NCBI GenBank assembly: GCA_018648945.1 | Contig: JABGQJ010000524.1 | Coordinates: 1-5,607 of the forward strand | Source of the DNA: Victivallales bacterium | GTDB taxonomy: Bacteria; Verrucomicrobiota; Lentisphaeria; Oligosphaerales; Lenti-02 | Length of the DNA: 5,607 nucleotides | Direction: 5' to 3' | In this document: positions 1-5,607 of the stretch, piece by piece | Layout: every line of letters begins with the position of its first letter | How positions within the stretch are numbered: position 1 is the first letter of the stretch | Program-made: the position numbers and the translations under genes | The notes under the pieces: model-generated | The model's input: only the letters and a program-made list of their open reading frames with translations | Database searches by the model: none | What the model was told of the DNA's origin: nothing

Positions 1-868
1 GCTGCCCGGCAATAACGGCATATGCTTCGGCCAAGAACAAGCCGCGCACCTCGTACTCCCGAGCTGACATGACGTGTTCCAGCCATGGCGTCAATTCCGC
101 TGCGCAGGCAAGCTCTCGGAAGGCGGTGCCGAACCACTTTGCATAGGGGGGATAGACTCGTTCCATCAGGAATCCCAGGCGCATCACGTCGCGCACCAAG
201 CGCGCCGCAATCACGGCCGATCCCAATTCGTCGCCAACCAGCCCGGCTCGGCCCATCAGGTGTTCGTCCTGCGAGATCCGCTGCCAGCCCGAGGCAAGCA
301 CATAGCGCCACACATCCTCGGGATACCAGCCAAGCCGCTCGCGAAGCTCCCTCAGCCCCAGCTCATCCCGGAACACCCCGCCAGCCACGACGGACCGCAG
401 CTTCTGATGGGGGATCACCAACCACTCGCGCACGCTCAGGTCGCGGTCGAACGCATCAACCCCCAAGTATCCCCGGAACCAGGCCGTTGGGTCGAGCAGC
501 TCCACGCGGTGGTTCACGGGGCCATCCGTGGTCGAGACCAGATGCTGCACCCCACTGTCATCGGGATCCGGCGCGCTGTAGTTCGTCGAAAATCCCTGGT
601 ACTCGTGCGGCAACTCGCGGGCGAGAGCAGCGCGGAGCGTTTCCCCGTGCTTCACCAGGTCGGCGGGGGCCAGGAACAGCATCGCCCGAGGCCCCCAGTG
701 ATGATCCCGGCTCATCTCCGTGTCGTATCCCAGCACCTCCGAGCCTGGGCCAACCAACCCGGCCGAGTAATGCAGTCCAGGCAGTGTCCGGGCAACGATG
801 GGCGCCACGCAGTCGCGGAAGAACCCCCGCGCCAACGCCAGACCGGATATGGATGGAGAATCAGCCAT
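1..868 (-). CDS. DUF4037 domain protein (nucleotidyltransferase-like), 3' end outside window
   Basis: Open to the window edge: 289 residues visible, C-terminus missing. I recognise the DUF4037 family, whose biochemical role is not established. The N-terminal part (about 8-66) resembles a nucleotidyltransferase fold: a helix rich in Leu/Ala, then GPGSEVLGYD at 40-49 and SRDHHWGPR at 53-61, which fits the GS...DxD/E pattern, though the second acidic position here is His57. The middle holds DPTAWFRGYLGVD (126-138), VREWLVIPHQKL (146-157) and the segment LGWYPEDVWRYVLASGWQRI (179-198). A later helical part contains RLVRDVMRLGFLMERVYPPY (223-242) and AKWFGTAF (243-250). I see no signal peptide or membrane segment, so it is probably cytoplasmic. 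The start ATG at 868 follows a GGGGG stretch (874-878) five bases upstream and lies 24 bases after the stop of the rlmM-like gene, in the same frame, which suggests one transcript. Family membership is fairly sure; nucleotidyl transfer is only a guess from the fold. Confidence 0.85.
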   Translation of the reverse strand, partial: MADSPSISGLALARGFFRDCVAPIVARTLPGLHYSAGLVGPGSEVLGYDTEMSRDHHWGPRAMLFLAPADLVKHGETLRAALARELPHEYQGFSTNYSAPDPDDSGVQHLVSTTDGPVNHRVELLDPTAWFRGYLGVDAFDRDLSVREWLVIPHQKLRSVVAGGVFRDELGLRELRERLGWYPEDVWRYVLASGWQRISQDEHLMGRAGLVGDELGSAVIAARLVRDVMRLGFLMERVYPPYAKWFGTAFRELACAAELTPWLEHVMSAREYEVRGLFLAEAYAVIAGQ

Positions 869-892
869 GCGTGCCCCCAGATCCGCAGACGA

Positions 893-1921
893 TCACCCTC
901 GACCAAGCTCGCCCATGCAGGTGATCTCCTCACGGTCGTGGAAAAGCTGGCGGATGTAGAGCTGCCCACAGCGGCCGACCAGACTGCGTTCGCCGGTCCC
1001 GAGAAGATGCCGCAGAAGGACGATGGGGTCCATCTTTCCCACCTTCAGATTGACCACGAAGGAACGGCACCAGCCATGGTCTAGCCAGCGCAGCAGGATA
1101 TCGTCCAGGACCAGATACGGGTCCGCGATCAGATCGCAGAACAGCCAGTCCACGCCGTTCTTCTGGGGGCGGAAGCGGAAGCCATCCTCCCGGATATGGT
1201 CGATGCCGGGATGCCCCTTGGCCCCGCCCTTGAGCGGCCCATTGTCCACGGACTGGACCAGGGCGCCCCTTTCAGCGGCGCTGAAACTCCAGCCGCCGGG
1301 CGCGGCACCAAGATCCACAACCGACTGCCCATGGGTGGGAGCCCGGCCCAGAATGCCGTAGGCCTCCTCCACCTTGAGGAAGGAACGCGAGGGCGCGCCC
1401 TTCTCGTCCTTCATCCGGCGCTGGCCCCAGTCACGAACCACATTGCCGACCAACAGCTCGCCATAGCTGATCAGGCGTCCGTACAGACCGCGCCAAACGT
1501 CCGGCTTCTCGGCCAGCGACTCCTCCGCCAACCCCGCCAGGCGCGCCATCTTGCGGCGCATTCGCTTGCGGAACTCACTGCGAACCACGCGCAGACGACC
1601 GCTCAATTCCTCGTCGTCCGCCAGCAACCGCAGGAGCCATGGCGTCGAGACTTCCTGTCCCTCAAACCCCTGCCAGACTGCTTGGCAAAGCGCCTCTGCC
1701 GTCTGATTCGCGGAGCCGACTTCGACCAGCCGCGCATCCAACACGCTCTCCATGGCGAAGCAGAAACCGGGGTCGGCTCCATCCTCCGCCGCCGTACCTT
1801 CCTCGACCTCGGCCAGGACCCAGCCGGGCCCGGAACGCTGTGCCCTCTCGCCATGGAACTGGAGTTCGCGACTGAGGTTCTTTTCGAAACCGGTCTTGCA
1901 GGTGTGTAGGTGCATGGTCAT
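893..1921 (-). CDS. rlmM: RlmM-like 23S rRNA (cytidine-2'-O)-methyltransferase
   Basis: 342 residues with this start; E. coli RlmM is about 366. RlmM 2'-O-methylates C2498 of 23S rRNA using S-adenosylmethionine in the cytoplasm. The N-terminus CKTGFEKNLSREL (8-20) matches the start of the RlmM ferredoxin-like/THUMP part. The C-terminal half is an FtsJ/RrmJ-type methyltransferase: SRSFLKVEEAYGIL (178-191), SAM-binding VDLGAAPGGW (202-211), SVDNGPL (224-230), REDGFRFRP (244-252), FCDLIADP (261-268), GWCRSFVVNLKVGK (283-296) and RQLFHDREEIT (324-334). The K-D-K-E tetrad is visible as K183, D263, K293 and E331 or E332. I chose ATG 1921 because it puts the first Met at the same distance from the conserved Cys as in E. 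coli RlmM. An in-frame ATG at 2068 would add 49 residues encoded by intergenic repeat sequence and is very unlikely. No good Shine-Dalgarno is seen before 1921; ATG 1915 is an alternative. The homology is strong; the exact target base in this organism is inferred. Confidence 0.9.
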   Translation of the reverse strand: MTMHLHTCKTGFEKNLSRELQFHGERAQRSGPGWVLAEVEEGTAAEDGADPGFCFAMESVLDARLVEVGSANQTAEALCQAVWQGFEGQEVSTPWLLRLLADDEELSGRLRVVRSEFRKRMRRKMARLAGLAEESLAEKPDVWRGLYGRLISYGELLVGNVVRDWGQRRMKDEKGAPSRSFLKVEEAYGILGRAPTHGQSVVDLGAAPGGWSFSAAERGALVQSVDNGPLKGGAKGHPGIDHIREDGFRFRPQKNGVDWLFCDLIADPYLVLDDILLRWLDHGWCRSFVVNLKVGKMDPIVLLRHLLGTGERSLVGRCGQLYIRQLFHDREEITCMGELGRG

Positions 1922-1997
1922 GCGTAAACGTACCCGTTCAGGACCCGCCCCGCCAGGCGGCAGCAACTTGACCTGCCCAATGCCGAAGCCATGGTGT

Positions 1998-2045
1998 TGG
2001 GAGAATGGAATACTGGAATGATGGAAGAGTGGAATACTGGGGAAA
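1998..2045 (+). repeat. Degenerate TGGAATNN octamer array, left arm
   Basis: Read in steps of eight from 1998, six successive units all begin with TGG: TGGGAGAA, TGGAATAC, TGGAATGA, TGGAAGAG, TGGAATAC, TGGGGAAA. The 11-mer TGGAATACTGG occurs twice (2006-2016 and 2030-2040), 24 bases apart, that is three units. The consensus TGGAATNN is the reverse complement of the CATTCCAC octamer of the right arm (cyclic form TGGAATGG). The two arms therefore face each other as an imperfect inverted array. Confidence 0.8.
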
Positions 2046-2065
2046 GACTGCCCCCAATTCCGTCC

Positions 2066-2081
2066 CATTCCACCATTCCAC
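2066..2081. repeat. Two perfect CATTCCAC octamers
   Basis: Two tandem copies of CATTCCAC. The segment 2068-2080 (TTCCACCATTCCA) is complementary at 12 of 13 positions to TGGAATGATGGAA at 2014-2026 in the left arm, so a stem could form in a transcript or single strand. Its first unit supplies the minus-strand ATG at 2068, which falsely extends the rlmM reading frame. Confidence 0.9.
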
Positions 2082-2108
2082 CCCTTCGGCTCTGCTCAGG
2101 GCCTTCGC
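2082..2108. repeat. 27-base CCTTCGG...CTCAGGG insert between octamer blocks
   Basis: This segment interrupts the octamers and does not share their sequence. It starts CCCTTCGG, contains CTGCTCAGGG (2092-2101) and ends CCTTCGC, so CCTTCG occurs twice (2083-2088 and 2102-2107). CCCT near its start can pair with AGGG at 2098-2101. It resembles, from memory, a short CCCTTCG...GCTCAGGG motif found dispersed in intergenic DNA of many environmental bacteria; I could not check this. Its nature as a separate repeat family is inference. Confidence 0.5.
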
Positions 2109-2140
2109 CATTCCACCATTCCACCATTCCACCATTCCAC
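2109..2140. repeat. Four perfect CATTCCAC octamers
   Basis: Four identical tandem copies of CATTCCAC, ending 8 bases before the Shine-Dalgarno of the sulfatase gene. With the two copies at 2066-2081 they form the right arm of the inverted array. Perfect identity among units contrasts with the decayed left arm and suggests recent expansion or copying. Eight is not a multiple of three, so a change in copy number would shift any frame passing through it; here it lies upstream of the chosen start. Confidence 0.93.
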
Positions 2141-2148
2141 AATGCTCC

Positions 2149-2154
2149 GAGGAG
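2149..2154 (+). promoter_or_regulatory. Shine-Dalgarno of the sulfatase gene
   Basis: GAGGAG lies five bases before ATG 2160. It decides the start in favour of 2160 over the in-frame ATG at 2142, which lies against the repeat array with no purine-rich site before it. Confidence 0.8.
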
Positions 2155-2159
2155 TTTCC

Positions 2160-3677
2160 ATGCCCCGCCGAAACGTCGTCGTCCTGCTGTGCGATCAACT
2201 GCGCCCCGACTTCCTCCCCATCTACGGCTGCAACGCCATTGCCACGCCGAATCTGGATCGGCTGGCCAGCCTGGGGGTCGTGTTCGACGGGGCGATCACC
2301 CAATCCACCGTCTGCGCCCCGGCTCGGGCCTCGATGATGACCGGTCGCCACGTCTCCGACCATGGGGTCTGGACCAACGACGTCCCCTTCCGCGACGGCA
2401 TGGAGACCATCGCCGAGCGGATGAACAAGTTGGGCTACCGGACCGGGGCCTTTGGCAAACTCCACCACTTCCCCGCCGACGATGCCAAGGGATTCTCCGT
2501 CGTCAAGCAGATGGAGGAGGGCCGCCTGGGCGATCGGGAGCCCTACCTGCAGTGGCTTCGCGAGCACCACCCGGACGTCACGCGCATGTGGAATGCACAG
2601 GACCTGACCTTCTCCTTCCCCGAGGAGGAATACTACGAACACTGGATCGCCTCCCGCGCCATCGATTTCGTGCAAGGTATCGGCGACGCCCCCTTCCTGG
2701 CCTGGATCTCCTTCCAGGGGCCCCATGGTCCCTTCGACCCGCCGCCCGACGTCAAGGGGAGCTGTGATGCCAGCAAGCTCCCCCCTCCCCTGCGCCGCGA
2801 AGGGGACGACGAGTTGCCGGAGACCGTCCGCTACCGTCACTGCCGGGAGACCTGGGGAGACAACCCCGAACTCATTCTGGCTCGCCGGGTGGCCTACGCC
2901 GAGATGATCGTCAGCATCGACCGCCAGATCGGTCGCGTCCTTGCGGCCCTGGAGGAACAGGGCCTCTTCGAGACCACCACCTTCGTCTTCAGCGCCGACC
3001 ACGGCGACATGCTCCAGGACTTCGGCATCACTGCCAAGGGCCCCTTCCCCTACCGAGGCCAGCTCGATATCCCGCTGCTCGTGGCCAACCATCCGCGCCT
3101 GGCCCCGGCGACACGCAGCCGCCAACTGGCGGGCAATATCGATCTCCCCGGCACGCTCCTGGACGTGGCCGGAGCGGATCGCTCCATCGGCCACTCCCGC
3201 TCCCTGCTCGACTTGGCCCAACCAGAGCCCAGACAGCCGCGCGAAGTAATCCTCAGCGAGTTCTGCGACTCCGTTCGCACCATCCAGGATGCCCGCTGGC
3301 GTTACAGCCACTATCCCTTTGAGGGCGCGGCCGAACTCTATGACCGGGAAAACGATCCCGACGAGCTGCACAATCTGGCAGGCCAACCCCAGGTCGCAGA
3401 GGTCGAAATCCGTATGCTCCGGCACTTGGTGGACTATGCGGTCATCAACAAGGGACCGCGCGTGGAGGCTCACGACTTCGGCCCGCGCAAACAGGCAGGC
3501 ATGCTGGCCAAGCACCCGGAAGGGCTCCGCGACTTTCCCGTGATCTTCCCCCTGAGCACGAACGAACGCGAACGCCTGCAGGCCGCCGGGCTCGACGCCG
3601 ACTGCAACGAATTCTGCCGGGAACTCCCCGTGCTTCACTCCTACAGTGCCCCTTACTGGCTTGACCAGGAGAAATGA
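2160..3677 (+). CDS. Formylglycine-dependent sulfatase (type I), no signal peptide
   Basis: 505 residues, alkaline phosphatase-superfamily sulfatase; the family hydrolyses sulfate esters. The signature VCAPARASMMTGR (51-63) holds Cys52 in a C-x-P-x-R motif, the site converted to formylglycine by a separate maturase not present here. Other expected active-site residues: CDQLRPD (11-17) with Asp12/Gln13 as metal ligands, GKLHHF (99-104) with Lys100/His102, GPHGPF (187-192) with His189, SADHGD (278-283) with Asp280/His281 as the other metal ligands, and Lys293 in AKGPFPYRG. ELYDRENDPDELHNLA (392-407) is the typical C-terminal sulfatase strand. The fold begins at residue 5, so there is no room for a signal peptide and the protein should be cytoplasmic unless exported another way. 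The start is fixed by GAGGAG at 2149-2154. The stop is one base before the next ATG, indicating translational coupling with the beta-helix glycosidase. The D-Q/D-H ligand set also occurs in phosphonate monoester hydrolases and choline sulfatases, so the substrate is open. Confidence 0.93.
   Translation: MPRRNVVVLLCDQLRPDFLPIYGCNAIATPNLDRLASLGVVFDGAITQSTVCAPARASMMTGRHVSDHGVWTNDVPFRDGMETIAERMNKLGYRTGAFGKLHHFPADDAKGFSVVKQMEEGRLGDREPYLQWLREHHPDVTRMWNAQDLTFSFPEEEYYEHWIASRAIDFVQGIGDAPFLAWISFQGPHGPFDPPPDVKGSCDASKLPPPLRREGDDELPETVRYRHCRETWGDNPELILARRVAYAEMIVSIDRQIGRVLAALEEQGLFETTTFVFSADHGDMLQDFGITAKGPFPYRGQLDIPLLVANHPRLAPATRSRQLAGNIDLPGTLLDVAGADRSIGHSRSLLDLAQPEPRQPREVILSEFCDSVRTIQDARWRYSHYPFEGAAELYDRENDPDELHNLAGQPQVAEVEIRMLRHLVDYAVINKGPRVEAHDFGPRKQAGMLAKHPEGLRDFPVIFPLSTNERERLQAAGLDADCNEFCRELPVLHSYSAPYWLDQEK
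3667..3671 (+). promoter_or_regulatory. Shine-Dalgarno of the beta-helix gene, inside the sulfatase end
   Basis: AGGAG seven bases before ATG 3679 and within the last codons of the sulfatase gene. The stop TGA (3675-3677) lies between it and the start, the usual arrangement for coupled translation. It favours ATG 3679 over the overlapping out-of-frame ATG at 3674. Confidence 0.75.
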
Positions 3678-3678
3678 G

Positions 3679-5607
3679 ATGCTCCGCACCCTCCTCTGCT
3701 TTGCCCTTGCCGCCGCCCTCCCTCAAGCCGCCGACTTCTATGTCGCCCCCACCGGTAATGACACGGCACCCGGCACGGCACAGGCCCCCTTCGGCACCAT
3801 TGCCCGCGCCCAACGGGCGGTGCTTGACCTGCGCCGCAACCAGCCCGGCCGCAAGACAGCGGTCGAGGTGGAGATCCGGGGTGGCCGGTACCTCCTCGCC
3901 ACCCCCATCCGTTTCCTGCCCGAGGACTCGGGACGCCTGGGAAGCGAGACAATCTACCGTGCCCGTGCGGGCGAAACCCCCGTGTTCAGCGGCGGCGTGC
4001 GCCTGACCGGCTGGCAGGTGAGGAACGGCCGCTGGGAGCTCACGATCCCCGAGGTCAAGGCGGGCGCTTGGCGCTTCTCCCAGCTCTTTGTGAACGGGCA
4101 GCGGCGCTACCGCCCCCGCTTCCCCAAAACAGGCTCCCACTACATCACTCGCCCCCTGCCCAACGAGGGCAAAGGCACGCGCGGCGGCAACAACCGCTTC
4201 CGCTTCCGCAAAGGCGACCTCGATCCCAACTGGCACAACCTGGCCGATGTGGAGCTGCTCGTCTTCCACAACTGGAGCATGTCCCGCATCCCCGTTCAGT
4301 CCATCGACCCGGAACGCAAGGCCGTCACCCTCGCTGGCTTCACCTGGAATCCCAGAATCGGGGCCTTGGCCACGGGGCGCAACTACATCGCCGAGAACGT
4401 CCGCGAGGCCCTCGACGAGCCAGGCGAATGGTACCTAGACCGGCAGAGCGGCGTGCTGACCTACCTCCCCATGCCCGGCGAAGCGCCCGACCAGACCGAA
4501 GTCGTCGCCCCCAGGACTGACTGCCTGCTCGGCTTCCAGGGCGATGGGGCGACGGGCCTGACCGTGGACCACATCCGTGTTCAGGGCCTGGTCTTCGAGC
4601 ATACCAACTGGAACGTGCCGGCCAACGGCCACTGCGTCCCCCAATCCGAAGTCAGTGGTCAGGGCACGCAAGGCGAGTCTCCCTTCCCCGTCGCCGTCCG
4701 GGCCCGCTGGACCCGTGGAATCACGATCCAGTCCTGCACCGTCCGCCACACGGGCTTCTATGCCGTCGAATTTGGCGAAGGCAGCCGGGACTGCCAGTTG
4801 CTCGACACCGAAATGTGGGACCTGGGCGCGGGCGGCGTCATGCTCGGCAGCACCCGCTCCGCCAAGGAGGACAGCCCCCGTCTCTCGCGCGGCCATCTCG
4901 TGCAGAACTGCATGGTTGCCCACGGCGGGCGCATGCACCCCGCCGGGTCCGGTGTCTGGATTGGGCACTCCTCCGACAACCGCGTCCTGAACAACGACAT
5001 CCACGACCTCTACTACATCGCCGTCTCCGTCGGCTGGAGTTGGCACTACGGCTACAGCCCGGCCAAACGCAATCTGATCAGCCAGAACCACATCTACCAG
5101 ATCGGCCAGAAACGGCTCAGCGACTTGGGCGGCATCTACACCCTCGGGGCCTCCGAAGGCACGGTCCTCAGCTACAACCGCATCCACGACGTGTCCCGCG
5201 TCCACTACGGCGGCAGTGGCATCTACTTCGACCAGGGCAGCAGCGGCATCACGGTGGAGAACAACATCGTTTACCGCACCCAGGACGCCCCCTTCACGGT
5301 CCACTGGGCCAGAGACGACGTGGTCCGCAACAACATCTTCGCCTATGGCGAGAACTACCAGATCGGCATCGGGCGCACCGACAAGAGCGAGGCCATGGAG
5401 ATCACCGGCAATATCGTCCTCTGGCGCAACAGCCTTGCCACCAGTACCCGCGACTGCCGCGAGGACTGGACCTTCTCCCGCAATCTCTACTGGGCCGGTG
5501 GCGATCCCGTCGCTGGCTTCGGCAAGGGCCTCACCTTCGCGGCATGGCAGAAGAGCGGGCGCGATCAGGGCTCCATCGCCGCCGACCCCAAGTTCCGCGA
5601 TCCCAAG
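3679..5607 (+). CDS. Secreted right-handed beta-helix glycosidase, GH141-like, 3' end outside window
   Basis: 643 residues visible, open at the window end. Residues 1-18 are a signal peptide: MLR, a hydrophobic stretch, and a likely cut near PQAA-DF (15-20), so it is exported. The mature start FYVAPTGNDTAPGTAQAPFG (20-39), with RAQRAVLDLR after it, is typical of beta-helix polysaccharide enzymes. Then come EIRGGRYLL (65-73), PVFSGGVRLTGW (101-112), QLFVNGQRRYRPRFPK (135-150), VELLVFHNWSMSRIPV (191-206) and GEWYLDRQSGVLTYLP (249-264), an architecture I associate with GH141. Beta-helix rungs carry asparagines at about 470, 500, 528, 551 and 578, each followed by an Ile strand. Two aspartates in conserved-looking loops, Asp482 (SDLGGIYTLG) and Asp518 (GIYFDQGSSG), are candidate catalytic acids (inference). 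DPKFRDP at the end usually lies near the C-terminus, so perhaps only some tens of residues are missing. GH141 members include alpha-L-fucosidase and xylanase activities, so the substrate cannot be named. A polysaccharide lyase-like role is the alternative. Confidence 0.85.
   Translation, partial: MLRTLLCFALAAALPQAADFYVAPTGNDTAPGTAQAPFGTIARAQRAVLDLRRNQPGRKTAVEVEIRGGRYLLATPIRFLPEDSGRLGSETIYRARAGETPVFSGGVRLTGWQVRNGRWELTIPEVKAGAWRFSQLFVNGQRRYRPRFPKTGSHYITRPLPNEGKGTRGGNNRFRFRKGDLDPNWHNLADVELLVFHNWSMSRIPVQSIDPERKAVTLAGFTWNPRIGALATGRNYIAENVREALDEPGEWYLDRQSGVLTYLPMPGEAPDQTEVVAPRTDCLLGFQGDGATGLTVDHIRVQGLVFEHTNWNVPANGHCVPQSEVSGQGTQGESPFPVAVRARWTRGITIQSCTVRHTGFYAVEFGEGSRDCQLLDTEMWDLGAGGVMLGSTRSAKEDSPRLSRGHLVQNCMVAHGGRMHPAGSGVWIGHSSDNRVLNNDIHDLYYIAVSVGWSWHYGYSPAKRNLISQNHIYQIGQKRLSDLGGIYTLGASEGTVLSYNRIHDVSRVHYGGSGIYFDQGSSGITVENNIVYRTQDAPFTVHWARDDVVRNNIFAYGENYQIGIGRTDKSEAMEITGNIVLWRNSLATSTRDCREDWTFSRNLYWAGGDPVAGFGKGLTFAAWQKSGRDQGSIAADPKFRDPK

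Larger units (their letters stand above)
1922..2159. other. Divergent intergenic region with octamer repeats
   Basis: This 238-base stretch lies between two divergently transcribed gene pairs, so it must hold promoters for both. I could not find a convincing -35/-10 pair on either strand: a TTGACC at 1968-1973 has no matching -10 element. It contains an 11-base palindrome CCGCCAGGCGG (1950-1960), the octamer arrays and the insert described separately. Short reading frames cross it with repetitive translations (WNGGMVEWWNG on the minus strand, FHHSTIPPFH on the plus strand); these are repeat products and not genes. Confidence 0.85.

Noticed and set aside
74..1084. Plus-strand open frame of 336 codons opposite the DUF4037 gene and the end of rlmM
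   Set aside because: It spans two real minus-strand genes and has His/Gln/Pro-rich composition typical of a shadow frame, with no family motif.
1196..1909. Plus-strand open frame of 237 codons opposite the RlmM-like gene
   Set aside because: The minus strand encodes the full FtsJ-type motif set here; the plus frame is its complement.
1950..1960. Palindrome CCGCCAGGCGG as an operator or terminator before rlmM
   Set aside because: It is only 11 bases, has a one-base centre so cannot form a normal hairpin, has no T-run, and such words are expected in GC-rich DNA.
1968..1996. TTGACC as a -35 box for the sulfatase operon
   Set aside because: At the proper spacing the sequence is ATGGTG, which does not resemble a -10 element.
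2066..2140. Possible CRISPR array
   Set aside because: The units are 8 bases, directly tandem, with one 27-base interruption; CRISPR repeats are over 20 bases with regular unique spacers, and no cas gene is present.
2142..2159. ATG 2142 as the sulfatase start, adding six residues
   Set aside because: It has no Shine-Dalgarno, directly abuts the repeat, and the GAGGAG at 2149-2154 serves ATG 2160; the extra residues do not form a signal peptide.
1938..3689. Minus-strand open frame of 583 codons opposite the sulfatase gene
   Set aside because: It is antisense to a gene with clear sulfatase motifs, has no recognisable domain, runs into the octamer repeat and the rlmM leader, and such long shadow frames are expected at this GC content.
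3445..5304. Minus-strand open frames of 274 (3445-4269) and 289 codons (4435-5304)
   Set aside because: They lie opposite the sulfatase end and the beta-helix gene, with Ala/Val/Gly/Asp-rich translations that mirror C-ending codons of the real genes.

Overview
The window is GC-rich (about 65% in six 60-base rows I counted by hand) and almost fully coding. It holds four genes in two divergent pairs, separated by one repeat-bearing intergenic region of 238 bases (1922-2159). Both outer genes run off the window. A signal-peptide-bearing beta-helix glycosidase of GH141 type coupled to a formylglycine sulfatase, high GC, and CATTCCAC-type intergenic repeats suggest a polysaccharide-degrading bacterium of the Planctomycetota/Verrucomicrobiota/Lentisphaerota sort, or a similar sulfatase-rich candidate phylum. 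This assignment is inference and weak; nothing here fixes the taxon.

Left half, minus strand: an RlmM-like 23S rRNA 2'-O-methyltransferase (893-1921) is followed after 24 bases by a DUF4037 protein (868 to beyond base 1). They are probably co-transcribed. The first is a housekeeping rRNA-modification enzyme. The second has a nucleotidyltransferase-like N-terminal motif and no established role.

Middle: the divergent intergenic region carries degenerate TGG-starting octamers on the + strand (1998-2045) and perfect CATTCCAC octamers (two, then four copies) at 2066-2081 and 2109-2140. The two arms are inverted relative to each other. The CATTCCAC blocks are split by a 27-base insert of CCTTCGG...CTCAGGG type. 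The array ends 8 bases before the Shine-Dalgarno of the sulfatase gene, and it also supplies a spurious upstream ATG for the rlmM gene.

Right half, plus strand: a type-I sulfatase-fold enzyme (2160-3677) with a CAPAR formylglycine motif and no signal peptide. One base after its stop codon begins a secreted right-handed beta-helix protein resembling glycoside hydrolase family 141 (3679 to beyond 5607). They form a tightly coupled operon, most simply read as part of a pathway for a sulfated glycan. The predicted compartments of the two proteins differ, which is the most interesting functional puzzle in the window. I found no RNA genes, CRISPR array, insertion sequence or convincing terminator.
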